Shown piece by piece: positions 43,267 to 54,817 of a DNA stretch of 64,000 bases. Every line of letters starts with the position of its first letter. The stretch's first letter is position 1. The notes under the pieces were generated by a model. The model had not been told where the DNA came from. It was given only the letters and a program-made list of their open reading frames with translations, and ran no database searches. This stretch comes from Trametes villosa (taxonomy: Eukaryota; Basidiomycota; Agaricomycetes; Polyporales; Polyporaceae), in the NCBI GenBank assembly GCA_002964805.2, contig PUDQ02000002.1, forward strand, positions 1-64,000. The letters are read 5' to 3'. Made by a program: the position numbers and the translations under genes.

Positions 43267-46200
43267 ATGTCCGTATTCGAGCCCGCTACAGTGCGCGCGC
43301 TTTGCACAAACATCGTACCCGCGAAGGAGCGTAGCGGTTTTATTGGCAAGTGGAATAAGAACGTAAATACCGAGCGCCTTCGCGCACGCCCATACCCCTT
43401 TTCCCGTCGCCCTACCCATACTGAGTCGTCGTCGGGTGCTATTGAAGGTGGAGTTGCACTGGAAAACCTGGAAGAAGAATAGGAAGACTCAGTCGCAATA
43501 TCTGCCGCAATTAGAATGGGAAGCTCACATTTGCGAATACGAGAACTTCCTTGCCGAGCATACACGCTCCTCCAAGAGGTCCCGCAGCAGCGAGCCTCTC
43601 CGGATCGATATCCCCTTCCTCGGACCTCGCTTCACCCCTCCTACCTTCATTCATGATCAGAAGCGGCTCATCACGCCGGAAATTACCCCGGAGTGCGCTT
43701 ACCTGAAGCTCCTGAACGTCGTCCATCCATTCTACTACCCAGCCGTCGCCCGCTGCCCCAGTGCGGCTCCGAGAAAGTCCAGTGGAATGGGTGGACGGCG
43801 ACCGGTCATCGCGAGGTCCACGGCGTCGCGTTCGAGGAGACGGCTATTGGGGCGCAGTTGTGGTGCCCTGCGTGCCAGGAGAAGTTCGGGAAGGACGGAG
43901 AAACGAAGGAGGAGGGAAAGTATTGCTGGGCGACGACGAACATCTTGTTCTGGGAACCGTCACAAGGAGCACTGGGAGCTCCCGAGTGCGTATGCCTGTA
44001 TTACTCTCCCCGTACCGGCCGCTGACAGATGCTATCCCATGTGTTAGATGGAGTTCCGCATTTCATGAAGCGGTGCGCACTCACCGCCGACCTTTTCGAC
44101 CTGGTTATCGAGCTCCGCCCGTCGACGACCGCGGCGGGATTATCTGAGAACATTAGACGTGCGTCCACCTCTACGCTGTAGGTAATATCTGCGCAACAAC
44201 CAACAACGGTGTCCAATTAGAGCTTCATCTTATGGAGTACCACAAGCGGAGGCTTGCTTACCTACAAGCGTACCAGACGCGTTCGCAGCAAGTCTCGATC
44301 CTCCCGCACAAGGCGGCGCTACGAGCGTTCGCGAAGCCGGAGTCGCTGGGAAAGAACTTGGTCGGACATGACGGTACCTTGATTACTGACGATCTCATAA
44401 GCGATGTCTTCACCAAGTTCAGCGAGCAAACACGTCAAGCAGAGTCGCAAGAGACTCAAGAGAGTGAGTATGAGGACGAAGAGCGGTGAGCTGACACCAC
44501 GCGCTTGCGCTGAGCGTTCGCCTTCCATATCCGGAAACTAACGCCACGACGTAGCCGTCACCTGACGCCACCTTCCGAACTGCCTCCAAAGCGACGGTAG
44601 TCGGCGATGACAGCGCCCGCAAGAGGCTCTTTACTGGCGGTCTGCACACCGTCATCAACGAACACAATCAGATCCTAGCTTTTGTACGTCCTCGTCTCAA
44701 ATCTGCCATTGCCTCGGATCTTAGAGCTACTACTGACAACAGCACTCTGGGCAGCGATTCTGCCACACGCAGCTCAATGCCATTGAAGAAATGCTTACGG
44801 GCCTCAAGCGTCGATTCGCCGATCCGGAGATGGCCATCGTAGACAACTGTTGCCATGTCAAGCACGCATTCCAGCGAGTCTTTCCCGACATTTCAGTGCT
44901 GCTTCACGTTTGGCACTTTATGATGAGGCAAGCCCGTCTTCTGAAGCCCTTGTTGACGGCTACTAATTGCTCCCGATAGGTACATGGCGTGCGTACTCGG
45001 TGGGATGAAGAACCCCCTCCATGGCGAGGTTGCACGCAGTATTGTCGACGCCATCCTCAAGTCGACCGCAACCTCCGAGGCTCCCGCGCGGTATTGGAGC
45101 AAGGAGGAGCAGGAGAGCCGGCTCGTAGCCGCCTACGATAAGTGGGTCGCGTGGGGCGGAGTCTGGAATGTGGCCGCAGACAAGGTGCGCGCGCGTTTCG
45201 ACCTTCATATAACCTAGCCGCTAACCACCTATTGTCTGTCATAGACGCATCAGGATCAGCTCGAGCACGTTTGCAAGGGCTGCCTTGCTCGACCCCGCGA
45301 CGACGTGCGATCGGATGGGAGTCGGATTGAGGGTTCACACAAGGGATGGAACGGGATCCAACAGTCCCACGCAAGCGGGCTCGAAATACTGGTCACGCTC
45401 TGCTACGACTTCGTTCTGCGTCGCAACCTGCGTGTAGAGCTCTCCGGAACCGGCGCCAGCCCCAGTCCCTTCGCCCTCTCGACTTACGGCTCGCACCACG
45501 TACATCTAGTCAACGCCTGTGCGACACTGTGGAACGCTCTCCTTGAACCGAAAGGCGACAAGCCTCCTCCCGCCGGCTTACACCCTCTCCCCATCCTCAG
45601 CCCCGCCGACAGCAGGGAGACATTTGGCCTTGTCACGGCTGGGTCCGCCGCCATCGACTACCACAACCTCCTTCCGATCAAGCAGGAGCCGCTCGACGAT
45701 ATCGCCGCCAAGCTCCCCTTGCAAGAGGATTCTGACTGCGCGTCCGAATTGTGCAACGAACTGGGGATCGATCCCGTTCTGATGCTCATCCTGCAGCAGC
45801 GCACCGACGATCAGAAGGGTGCGTTGATAGCCTCTGGCTCGTTTGGTAAGCCCACACTTTTGGATCTTGTAGGCGACTCGTCACTGATCGCCATCCCCGC
45901 CTCTCCTACACCCTAATCTGCTATAGATGGCTTTACTCTGCCCCGCACCAGTGGTTTTGTCAATGCATCCTCCGGTGCAACATCCACGGAGCCTGCCCCG
46001 CCCATTGACAGCTCCGTGACTGCACCGCCTGCCGCTCTCGAAGGCCGCCCACCTATCCTACCGATGTGCGCGCGACTCAACGGGCTAAGTGTAGCAACTA
46101 ACACTATCAAGTCCGTGGACACGCCGGACGTCGACGCCCCCACCGTGATCGACGTCGATGCCATGACCGCCGTCGACAATTGCGCGCGCGCGTAGCGATG

Positions 46201-47566
46201 ACTCGCCGGTATGTCACGTTGCGCTACGATTCCTGTGCTTGCGTTGTTGAACATCGCGGACAACTAGGTCAAGGCTCAGAAGCGTCGGGCGACGGAGGTG
46301 GATCTGCCTGATTTCTCTACGCTCACAGTTTCGGACTCGCCTTCTACCAGCACCGCCTCACTGCAGAAGAAGCTTCGTGCATCTTCAGCATCCCACCGCC
46401 TCCCTAGTCGTCCACGGCTCTTCCGTGTCATGGCAGGGACAGTCAGCACCCGTACATCCGTTCTTCCTCCCCCCGCCGTCTAGCCCGCTCTCGAAATGCC
46501 TGCTGCCGCTCAAGGTCACCGGCCTCACGCGCTCATGTCCGTTCTTGGCGGGATCGACGCGCGTTCTCTGACGTTCGCGTGGGGCGAGTAGGACGCGTTC
46601 TTCCTGTTTATGCGTCTCCGTGCAGAGCATAAATGGGCGTCGTACAACATGTCCCCGGGCAAGTGGATTGCGGCAGCATCGATCTACAACACAGAAGTAG
46701 ACCGCTTCAACTCCCAGAAGAGCAAGAACATGGCTTGCAAGACGCCGCCAGCACTCATGGAGAAGCTTGCGGGGGTTGAAACCTGCATCCTAGGGCAAAT
46801 TGCAACGAACAATTACCGTTGTAAGTTCTGCGCCCGCGCCCATGTATCGCTGAGCAGAGCTGATGTTCCTCGCGCGCGATGGTAGCCAAGACTACAGACG
46901 GGGGAACACTTTGGCGCGAACACCGCCATGCGGTGTTGCTGACGAAGAGTGATAATACAACTAGCGGGGTAAAGGTGCGTCACTCTACCGACGGCCTGGT
47001 CGCATTTCTCTTGGAATTCTGACACGCCTTGCAGCGCACGAAGGTTCATACGTGCTCGCGCTGCAAGGGCATCATGTGGGCCAGCCCCGAAGGCACACAG
47101 AACAATCACAAGAAAAGGATTCTGCTCCGATGGCGTCAAGCAGAAGCCGCCGAAGTTCGAGAAGACGCTTCCCAGCGGACAGAAGATCACCGGCGTCGAG
47201 CGGCTTCCCCCATGGCCGCAGCCAGCAGGTATCTTCACGCGGGGCACAACCTTCCACCCGCGCCGATTCTTCGAGGCCGTCCAGGAGCTGCACGACAAGG
47301 TTGTCGTTTCGGAGCGACCTCGTCGGCGACCAGGCGATGGAGTATCTCGCGCTGTCCGTGATGCTCCAGGATCGCCTGCTCGTCGTACCCGCGACTGACG
47401 AGGGTCCTTTATGATTCTTTCCGACCTTTTCGAGACGCTCCAGCTGCACGACTGCCCCTCGGAGTGCCTGATCGAGCAGAACGGCTCGCGCTACTTGCGT
47501 ATCAACTATCTCGACGACAATGACGGCGCTGCGGCGCGTTCGGTGTCCAACCTCTTAGTCTTGTAG
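43267..47566 (+). pseudogene. DUF6729-like zinc-ribbon, transposase-related gene with frame breaks
   Basis: Multi-exon reading from MSVFEPATVRALC (43267) to TAG at 47564-47566. Order: ITPECAYLKLLNVVHPFYYP, a zinc ribbon (CGSEKVQWNGW... WCPACQEKFG), CWATTNILFW, NRHKEHWELPS, DLFDLVIELRPSTTAAGL, LEYHKRRLAYLQAYQTRSQ, the nuclease-like MAIVDNCCHVKHAFQ with HVWHFMMR, MKNPLHGEVARSIVDAIL, DGSRIEGSHKGWN, and a C-terminal part with KWASYNMSPGKWIAA and HTCSRCKGIMW. I take the D (VDNCC) and E (RIEGSHKGWN) as remnants of a DDE-type fold (inference). Two compensating 1-nt indels, near 43,764 (C run) and 43,955 (G run), move the zinc-ribbon segment out of frame. If these are sequencing errors the gene may be intact. 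Confidence 0.62.
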
Positions 47567-47964
47567 CTTACGGTTCTTCGCGCTCGAATATGAGTCTGCA
47601 CATGCACTTGCGAGGTTGCTGAGCTGACGTGCTGCTCGAATTCTTAGGTCGCTTCCCCGCGGTCCGAGTCTCTCTACTTTGCGGGTCTACCTAGTCCTCG
47701 CCGTATCTGTTAGTGTATATGTAGTGCCTCTACGTCTACTGAATCTATGGCCCGTGCGCTATCCTTGAACTTATCTACTGAGGGAGCGAGAGGGGGGAGT
47801 GAGCTTGCCCGCAAACGAGGCGACCGCGCTTACTTGTGCGCGAAATCGCTTGCAATGCGGGATGTGGTTAGGGTTACTTTGTTCGTTTGGTCGGTTGGGC
47901 GCCTGGACCAAATGCCTGAGCCCCCCGCAATCGCGGTCACTTGAATCCTCCCTTCGCTCGCAAT
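47567..47964. other. Gap before the JmjC gene
   Basis: No supported gene; likely the 3' end of the preceding gene and the promoter of the next. Confidence 0.45.
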
Positions 47965-50625
47965 ATGCAGCGCAGAAAGCACCCTAGGCGAGGCGAAGCC
48001 CCATCTCTTGCGACGCCGCTTCTGCGTACAAACCCTTCGTTACACGTCCAGGGACCTCCGGAGACGCAGCTATCGCCAGCCCACACGATACCCGGGGCAC
48101 TATGTACGCCCACCACCGTTCGTTCCAGCACACTCCCCACCAACCAACCGGTAGCTGGGCCCTCTGTATCCACTGGGACAGCACTTGTGGCATCGAGCTC
48201 GAAGTTTACGCCCTCCCGAGTGACAACAAGAGACTGGTCAGCCACATACCTCTGTCAGAGGTATGACAACTTCGAGCCAGTCCGGCGGGTCTCCGCCCTT
48301 TCCGAGCCAGGGGTCCTGTCCAACGCCTTGGAGAACTACGAGCGGGATGGCATCCCACTAGTGATCGAAGACTGGCACAAACATCATAGCTGGCCGCGAG
48401 ACATCTTCAGCCTGGAATGGCTGCTCCAAGCCTCAGGAGGAAAGGGTGCGCTGAATTCTGCTGTCCTCCGTGTACTATCTCACCCTATGGAATCTCTAGA
48501 CATTCATGTTCGCAACATGTACGATTGGGGCGATCAGCCCATGACCCTTGCCGAATTCGTAAACAGATCCGGCTCGCAGCAAGTGCATTGCACTCCTGGA
48601 GGTCAGACCTCATAATGTGTTCTCCATCGCCAGGTTTACTGAGGGACTTGAAATAGAAACGGAGAGGTTTTACTGGAAAGATGCTGACTGTCCAGCCGAA
48701 TGGCGGAAGTGGCTGCTCGAGTCCAGTCCTCTACCTCCCGGATTGCTACCCGGCTCGACCGATGATCATCTTGGATACCTCTCTTCCTCAGTTAGTGTTT
48801 CGGATGAACGACTCGCCGTTATTACATCTGACGCCTCTGTTCTTAGGAAGCTGTGGAGACGCTCCTTTGCTATATGGGCATCGGCGATACGTACACCGCC
48901 GCGCACAAGGACCTCTGCTCGTCCTCCGGACAGAATCTGATGTGCTTCTCCGAGAATAACGGGACCTCGTTTTGGTTCATGTCTGCAGCCGACAATGCGC
49001 CCGTAGTCGCGAAGTACTTCCACGAAGAGCTCAAGCAGGAACTCGACTGGGAGACGCACGTCACCACCCTACAGGAGTTTGGCAACGCGCCCTTCACGGT
49101 ATACCTTGCTGAGCAGAAGGTCGGCGACCTTGTCCTAGTCCCACCACGTAGCTGCCATCAGGTAGTCAACGCGGGCGGGATTGCGATGAAGATGAGCTGG
49201 TCTCGCATGACTTTAGACGGCATCCGGACCGCGCTCCACTGCGAGCTTCCTATCTACCGCAGGTAGGATGCCCCATGATTTATCGGTGCATACGATGACT
49301 AAACATAGCCTCCACTACACTCAGGGTTTGTCGGCAGGAGCAGTACCGAATCAGGACTGTGCTGTACCGCTCCATGCAACACCTCACGAAAGCTCTCCAA
49401 ATCGCTTTCTCCGCTCGCAGCCCCGCGGGCGCCGTGGTCGGCGCTTCCATCCCAGCGCCCAATTTTCACGCGCAGGCCCAGAAGCTGAAGCAACTCGTGC
49501 AGCTCTTCGACGAGGTCCTCCGTGACGAGTTCGCCGGCTGCCACGCAAAGCTCCAGCATGTTTTCTGCTCTGAGACGAGCGCCGGGCGGGTGATGACCGT
49601 TGGCCCCGATGCATCTAGCAGGAAGGACAGCGACAGCGCGCGGCCGCGCTCATCGCAAAGGCTGAAGCTGAAGCTCCAGCCGCCACCCGACACGCAGGAC
49701 CGTTGGGCAAGCTACCGTGCAAAGGAGCGCTCGACGTTGTGCAACCTCGAGTGTGACTTCTGTGGGGCTGACATATTTCAGAGCTTCTTCGAATGCAGAC
49801 GGTGTGGAACATCGGGCGATGGCTCGCCACCCGTCCTAGGGGACGGGCTCCTCCTCTGCCCAGCATGCTACGTGGAAGGCCGGATATGCGAGTGCATGGA
49901 CATGGTGCCGGCCCAGTGCAGGCCCTTCGATATGCTGCTGTCCGACCGCAATGATGCTGCGAAGGCCCTCGCCAAGGCGCTACCCTCAGAGGAGGCGCTG
50001 CCCGAGTTCCGGTGTCCTGAGTACGTATACATGCAGTGCGTATTTCAGGTGATACTGATCATATCTGCAGTCACTTGCCCACCGGCGAAGACGTCTGGCT
50101 CTTCCAAGCAGCCTGCGCACTTCGCGAATATCGCATGGAACGGGTCAGTGCCTGTACTAGACACCTAATATACTCCAGGCTGACCACAGTGACCTTGTGG
50201 ATTGTCTTTTCAAGGATAGAATGCGGACACGGACACTCCAGTGTCGCCCTAGCCCCGGTCATGGTCAGAAGGGGGCACACAAAGTGTCACCAGAGCACGC
50301 TGTTCCCTGCACCACATGCCATTCGTCGCAATGCTTCCGCCATCTTCTGGACATAGGGATACATTCTTCGACAGCGCTCTTCATGCGCTGCGTTTGTCGC
50401 GACGACGGTGTGGGGTGGCATGGGTTCCACACGGCGAAGGGTACGGCGGTTAGAAGAGGCGAGAATCTGGCCAGGCTCTTCGACCTCGACAGTATTCACA
50501 ACCCTGCTGAGCGCCGAGTGGTTGCAGCGAGAAGCTTTGGGGAGTGTAGGCCTGCCCACGAGAAGGTGAAGCTTGGCTTTTATGACAGGGAGAGCACGGT
50601 GAGTGGTAATGCCACCACACGGTGA
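47965..50625 (+). CDS. JmjC-domain protein with C-terminal cysteine clusters
   Basis: The start ATG is at 47965 (MQRRKHPRRGE). The Ser/Pro-rich N-terminus leads to IPLVIEDWHKHHSWP and the JmjC core. After short introns near 48,600 and 48,790 the iron site appears: TYTAAHKDLC (H-x-D), then VPPRSCHQVVNAGG (second His), with NGTSFWFMS between. This predicts an Fe(II)/2-oxoglutarate oxygenase, probably acting on chromatin or another protein. After an intron at about 49,265, a helical segment (YRSMQHLTKALQIAF) is followed by a Cys-rich part, CNLECDFCGADIF...CRRCG...CPACYVEGRICEC. After two more introns the final exon (50,1xx-50,625) has CTTCHSSQCF and RCVCRDDG, consistent with a zinc-binding C-terminus. 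No frame break seen; the splice sites near the end are approximate. Confidence 0.75.
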
Positions 50626-51147
50626 ACCACGTTTGCTCATGCCCATCACCCTGCAGCTCGAAGATCCCATAACTGCCACATCAGGGAAAAAAAGGAAGTC
50701 AATGTAGACCGATGTAGCGTACATAGACAGTGTGGTATTGTAGACAACCCCCCGGATATGTTGTGCCCGTGCCCTTACCGTATGTAGACGCCCGTTGCTG
50801 ATCGGGGTGCAATGTAGCCGCCCGTAGCACTGGGTGGGAGTATGTCAAGCGACCGTAGATCGACATTATTGGCGGTATCCTACAGGAATAGGCCCACGCA
50901 ACACATCACAGCTCGGATTATGGCACGAAATTCGGGAGGCGCAGACCGTACTACAGGCTGAACACAGTTACATCCTAACACGACCTGAGCGCTGCGGCCC
51001 GGCGAGCCTTCCTCTCAAAGATCTTCGTCGCTCACGTCCTGCGCCGCGGCCAGCTCAAGGCGTAGGCGGTCGCACGACGCCTGAGACAGACCGCTAGGTG
51101 CCTTGGTCTCCGGCGCCGCTCCTGACGAACGCCTAAAGTAACCGAGG
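50626..51147. other. Gene-free interval between convergent genes
   Basis: No supported gene. It separates the 3' ends of the JmjC gene and the DUF6532 gene; short frames only. Confidence 0.45.
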
Positions 51148-53476
51148 TCAGCCATGGCCCTCTTTACCCGCGCGTGTCGGGATCCGGACATACCTCGCGC
51201 GGTCGTACATGCGCTGCCGAACCAAGCGCGTGGCCGCCTCGTCGACCTTGCACCAGTCGCGAATTTGCTTGAGATGGGCGTTGTATTTCAGGCGGTATGC
51301 CTTGTCTGCGTAGGTTAGGCTTTCATCGAGATGACCAGTGGCGTACTGATCCAAACAGAACTCGATCTAGACAGTAACCTTAGTACAGAACACTTCGATG
51401 ACAGCGCGAGCGCGCAGAGAGCAACGTACCGTAGTGAAAATGAGGGCTAAGGTGACGTCCCGGATAGGTGAGAACTGTGTGCTGTACTTGACACCGGGAG
51501 AACTAGCATCCTTGAACCACTGAGCCTTGATGGCGGTCGCGACGACACTGTTGAGGGCGAAGCCGCCCTTTCCCTCAATGTCCTGAGAAGAAAATTAGGC
51601 AGGGGAATAAACGACACGGATACCCAGCGATGAGGCACTGACCTTGTAGTGAAACCGAGGCTCTGGGTCTTCGGCGTCCCGGTCGAGGAGAAAGTTGTAC
51701 CGCTCAAGGTTCTTGACACGCGAGCGTTCGCTCCGGTCGGTCAGGAGCCCGTAGGCCGGCGCCATGTGAGGCAAAATCTTGTCACGCAAGACACCGCGTG
51801 CATGCGAGCCGCGAGCCGTGATCTGGATGAAGAAGACAAGGAGATTTCGTCAGTATCAGCGCATTCCCAGAAAGAGAATGATACTCAATATGCGTTCGAT
51901 CCGTTCAGAGAGCTCGTAATTCACCTGGGCATCCTTGCAAACGTCCGTCCAAACGCGTGATGCCCATGTGGCAGGGATGCCCGCTTCCGGGAATGGCTGA
52001 TCAGTAGCTATGAGAACCTCATACTGGTGGCAAGCACGATTGATTAGCTTCGCAACACGAGGCTCGTAGTCCGCTGCCTTCGGTTTGCCCGAAGGTGCCT
52101 TGCCGTTGTTGAACGGTGCTGCACCCCTTGGGATATTCTGTACACCGGGGCTGGTCGAGCTAGAGGCTGTTTGCAAGGGGGCAGAGGAACCTGCACGGGA
52201 AGGGGCGGAAGGTGTCGCACAAGACGGGGTGGATGACGCTGCACGGGACGTGGAAGATGAATGGGTGCTGCTGTGTGACATGCCTGAAGACGAGGAGCAA
52301 GAGGATTGCCGGTGGCCGACCTCCGAGTCTGCTTCACGACGTGGAGACTGCTCAGAGTGATGCCCACGGGAATGAGACGGAGGCCGATAGTACGACAGGA
52401 GGGAGGGGCTCCTATCGGCGCGCTCGCGGCTACGGTAGCGAATGCTTGAGGAATGCTTGTCGCGTTGCTCACGAGGGGAGCCAGATCGAACACGCGAGCG
52501 GCCGCGATGAGGCGAGCGTGAGTTGCGGCGTGGTGATCGAGAGCGGTGGTGAAGGCGAGAGCGCAAGCGAGAGCGGTGGCGAGAGCGAGAACGCGAGCGC
52601 GAGCGGCGATGGAGAGAGCGCGAGCGGCGACGGGGAGAGTGCCAGCGGCGGCGGGGAGAGTGCCAACGACGACGAGGAGAGCGCGAGTGGTGACGCGAAG
52701 AGGCATGCGAGAGGCTGGGTGGCGACGGCAGTCTGTGGACCAACGAATCCGATGAGGAACCACCCTCTAGGTTTGCAGCATCGACCGGCCGTAGAGTCGA
52801 CAGCATCGCCGGAGATGGTGCCGGCACCATGCGCGAGACCTCCGAGTCAGGCGGGGATACAGTATCAGAGCTAACTACTCCGCTGTTGGCCGCCGAAGCT
52901 CCTGTGCCCTTCTCCCCTTCGAGTCGGAGGCGTCGCCCCGCGGTAGTGGGCGGGTCATGGATTCCGCGCGACTTGAACTGCACAATTGGCTTAGTGTAAC
53001 AACTATTGCACATAAGAGCGGGAAAGGACGTACCGCAGACTGAAGCTGACGCCTCATCACAACGTCTGGATCCTCCTCCTCACTCTCTGGTGCATCGTCG
53101 GATGCCTGTGCATCGTCGTCTTCCTCAGGCTCTGTGAAAGAAAGGTTGTAAGGTGTCCATTACGAGGTGAGGTTGAGCAAGATGAGCATTCACCCTCGTC
53201 GAGCTGCTTAGCTGTCTTCTTCAACGCCTTCAGCTTGTTTTGAAGCTCCTTAAGCTCCTTGTTGACACTTGTACGCTTATCCTGGTCTGGACGAGGTGAG
53301 AAAAACCATCGGACCATGGCTACACCGGGGCACTCACTGATCTGAGCCTGCTTGGACGACGGTTTGCGTGCGCGGCCAGAGCGTAGGAGAGGAGCGTCCG
53401 TGGGGGCTTGGTCGTCAACGTACTCGGCAGCGTCGTTGTCGCGCTCTGGGGCCTTGCGCTTGCCACTTGCAGGCAT
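51148..53476 (-). CDS. RS-rich protein with a DUF6532-like domain
   Basis: The start is MPASGKRKAPERDND at 53476. An N-terminal part with a Lys/Glu coiled-coil-like stretch (KELKELQNKLKALKKTAK) is followed, after introns near 53,150 and 53,020, by a long Arg/Ser region (RRRSRSLHRRSRSRSRSRHR, about 52,470-52,700) and a Ser-rich linker. The folded C-terminal part starts at about 52,070: RVAKLINRACHQYEVLIATD, PATWASRVWTDVCKDA, ERIERI, RGVLRDKILPHMAPAYGL, FALNSVVATAIKAQWF and PIRDVTLALIFTTV, finishing in an acidic/basic helix to 51,148. This order fits DUF6532, a domain of unknown function expanded in Agaricomycetes. The RS region resembles splicing factors, but no RRM is present, so a splicing role is only a guess. 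Confidence 0.75.
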
Positions 53477-53712
53477 GGCGAGCACAATGGCGGCTGAGCG
53501 TGAGGGGAGAACTGAAGGACGAGGCGCTGAATATCCCGAGTCGGAGTCTTGCCAGAATCGTTGGGAGGTCCAAACGAACGTGACCGCAAACACTGTGATT
53601 GGTCAAAGTCAGCCCAGCTCAGCCTCAGCACATCAAGATAGCGACTGGTGGAGTCATCCTCACCGACGTTCTCCTCGCCATCATCCATCGTACGGGTACG
53701 GCCTCATCTCTC

Positions 53713-54555
53713 ATGGACACTCTCTCGCTGCCTCCCAACACATGCCCCCACTGTCACAAAACCCTCCGATCCGCTCAAGGTGTCGCCACGCACATCCGTA
53801 ATCGGCCAGCCTGCCAGCGGGCGTCTGCCACAGTCAAGGAGCAGCAGAATGCAGCGGCTGCCGCTCTGGGCCCAATCCTAACGTCTGACGAGAGGCGGGA
53901 CACTCAAGCATCCGAAGCCGATCAAGGCGCGGCAGCGGCTGTCGACATCGACATACAAGACCTGCAACTGCAAGATCAAGACGGCGGACACGACAGCATA
54001 GGCCCCGGCTTACCGACAGGCCACGCGGCTGCGAACGAGCCTTCAACAGCAAGCATCCCGGCAACGAGGCGTACGGTGACAGTCGAGGAAGTGCCTGACC
54101 AGGAGGCAGGAGGCCTCCCGCAAACGGACCGAGAGGCAGGAGGTCTCCCACGAAGGGCGTGGGTGGACGACTTCCCGACCGCCGCAGGGACTGCGCAAGG
54201 TGCTGCCGAGACGCCATTTGAGCGGATTCGACGCCTGAAGAAGGCCGCTGGACACTCACCCTGGGCTCCATTCGATGATCAAGACGAATGGGACTTGGCG
54301 CAGTGGCTCATCACGTCCGGTCTGACGCAGTCAAGCATTGAGAGGTTCCTAAAGCTGAACATCGTCAGTGCATATCGCTGAACTAGTGTGCTGCCTATAC
54401 GAACTCACCGGAATATCCAGACACGCGAATGGACCAAGCCATCGTTCGACAGCAACTACAAGTTCTTCAAGAAGGTGGACGCGCTGCCTGGTGGCGAGGC
54501 GAGCTGGCAGGTGGAGATCCTTGATGCCGTGGGGGACATCGTAGGGGAGACTTGA
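53713..54555 (+). pseudogene. Plavaka transposase N-terminal stub
   Basis: From MDTLSLPPNTCPHCHKTL the protein has the C2HC finger (C-x2-C...H...C), a Gln/Asp-rich linker, WAPFDDQDEWDLAQWLITSG and FLKLNI. After a ~58-nt intron at 54,367 it continues with TREWTKPSFDSNYKFFKKVD and SWQVEILDAVGDIVGE, then a stop at 54,555. In complete elements several hundred residues follow, so this is a 3'-truncated copy or a captured exon pair. It is transcribed divergently from the DUF6532 gene, with only ~236 bp between start codons. If expressed it could make a stand-alone DNA-binding protein. Confidence 0.68.
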
Positions 54556-54817
54556 CGTTAATGGGTAGGCTCGTGAACCAGCCGATCGGACATTAGGACT
54601 CCGCCACGCCACACTCGAGGATGTCCGAACGGCTGGTCCAACTGGGCGTCCCTTTGCAGGGAGCTCCCAATCAGGAACCCGTGTGAAAACGTACTTGGCG
54701 AAATCGCATGTTCACCACTGTGGTGATTGTGCACGAGCGAAGCTTCGAGAGCATGCGCAACTGGCAGATTCGTGCGAGATGTAGACGTGCCTGGGTTTAA
54801 ATATAGGATGCATCAAT
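54556..54817. other. Gap between convergent frames
   Basis: Short interval with no gene seen; likely the 3' end of the RecQ-like gene plus remains of the Plavaka stub. Confidence 0.4.
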
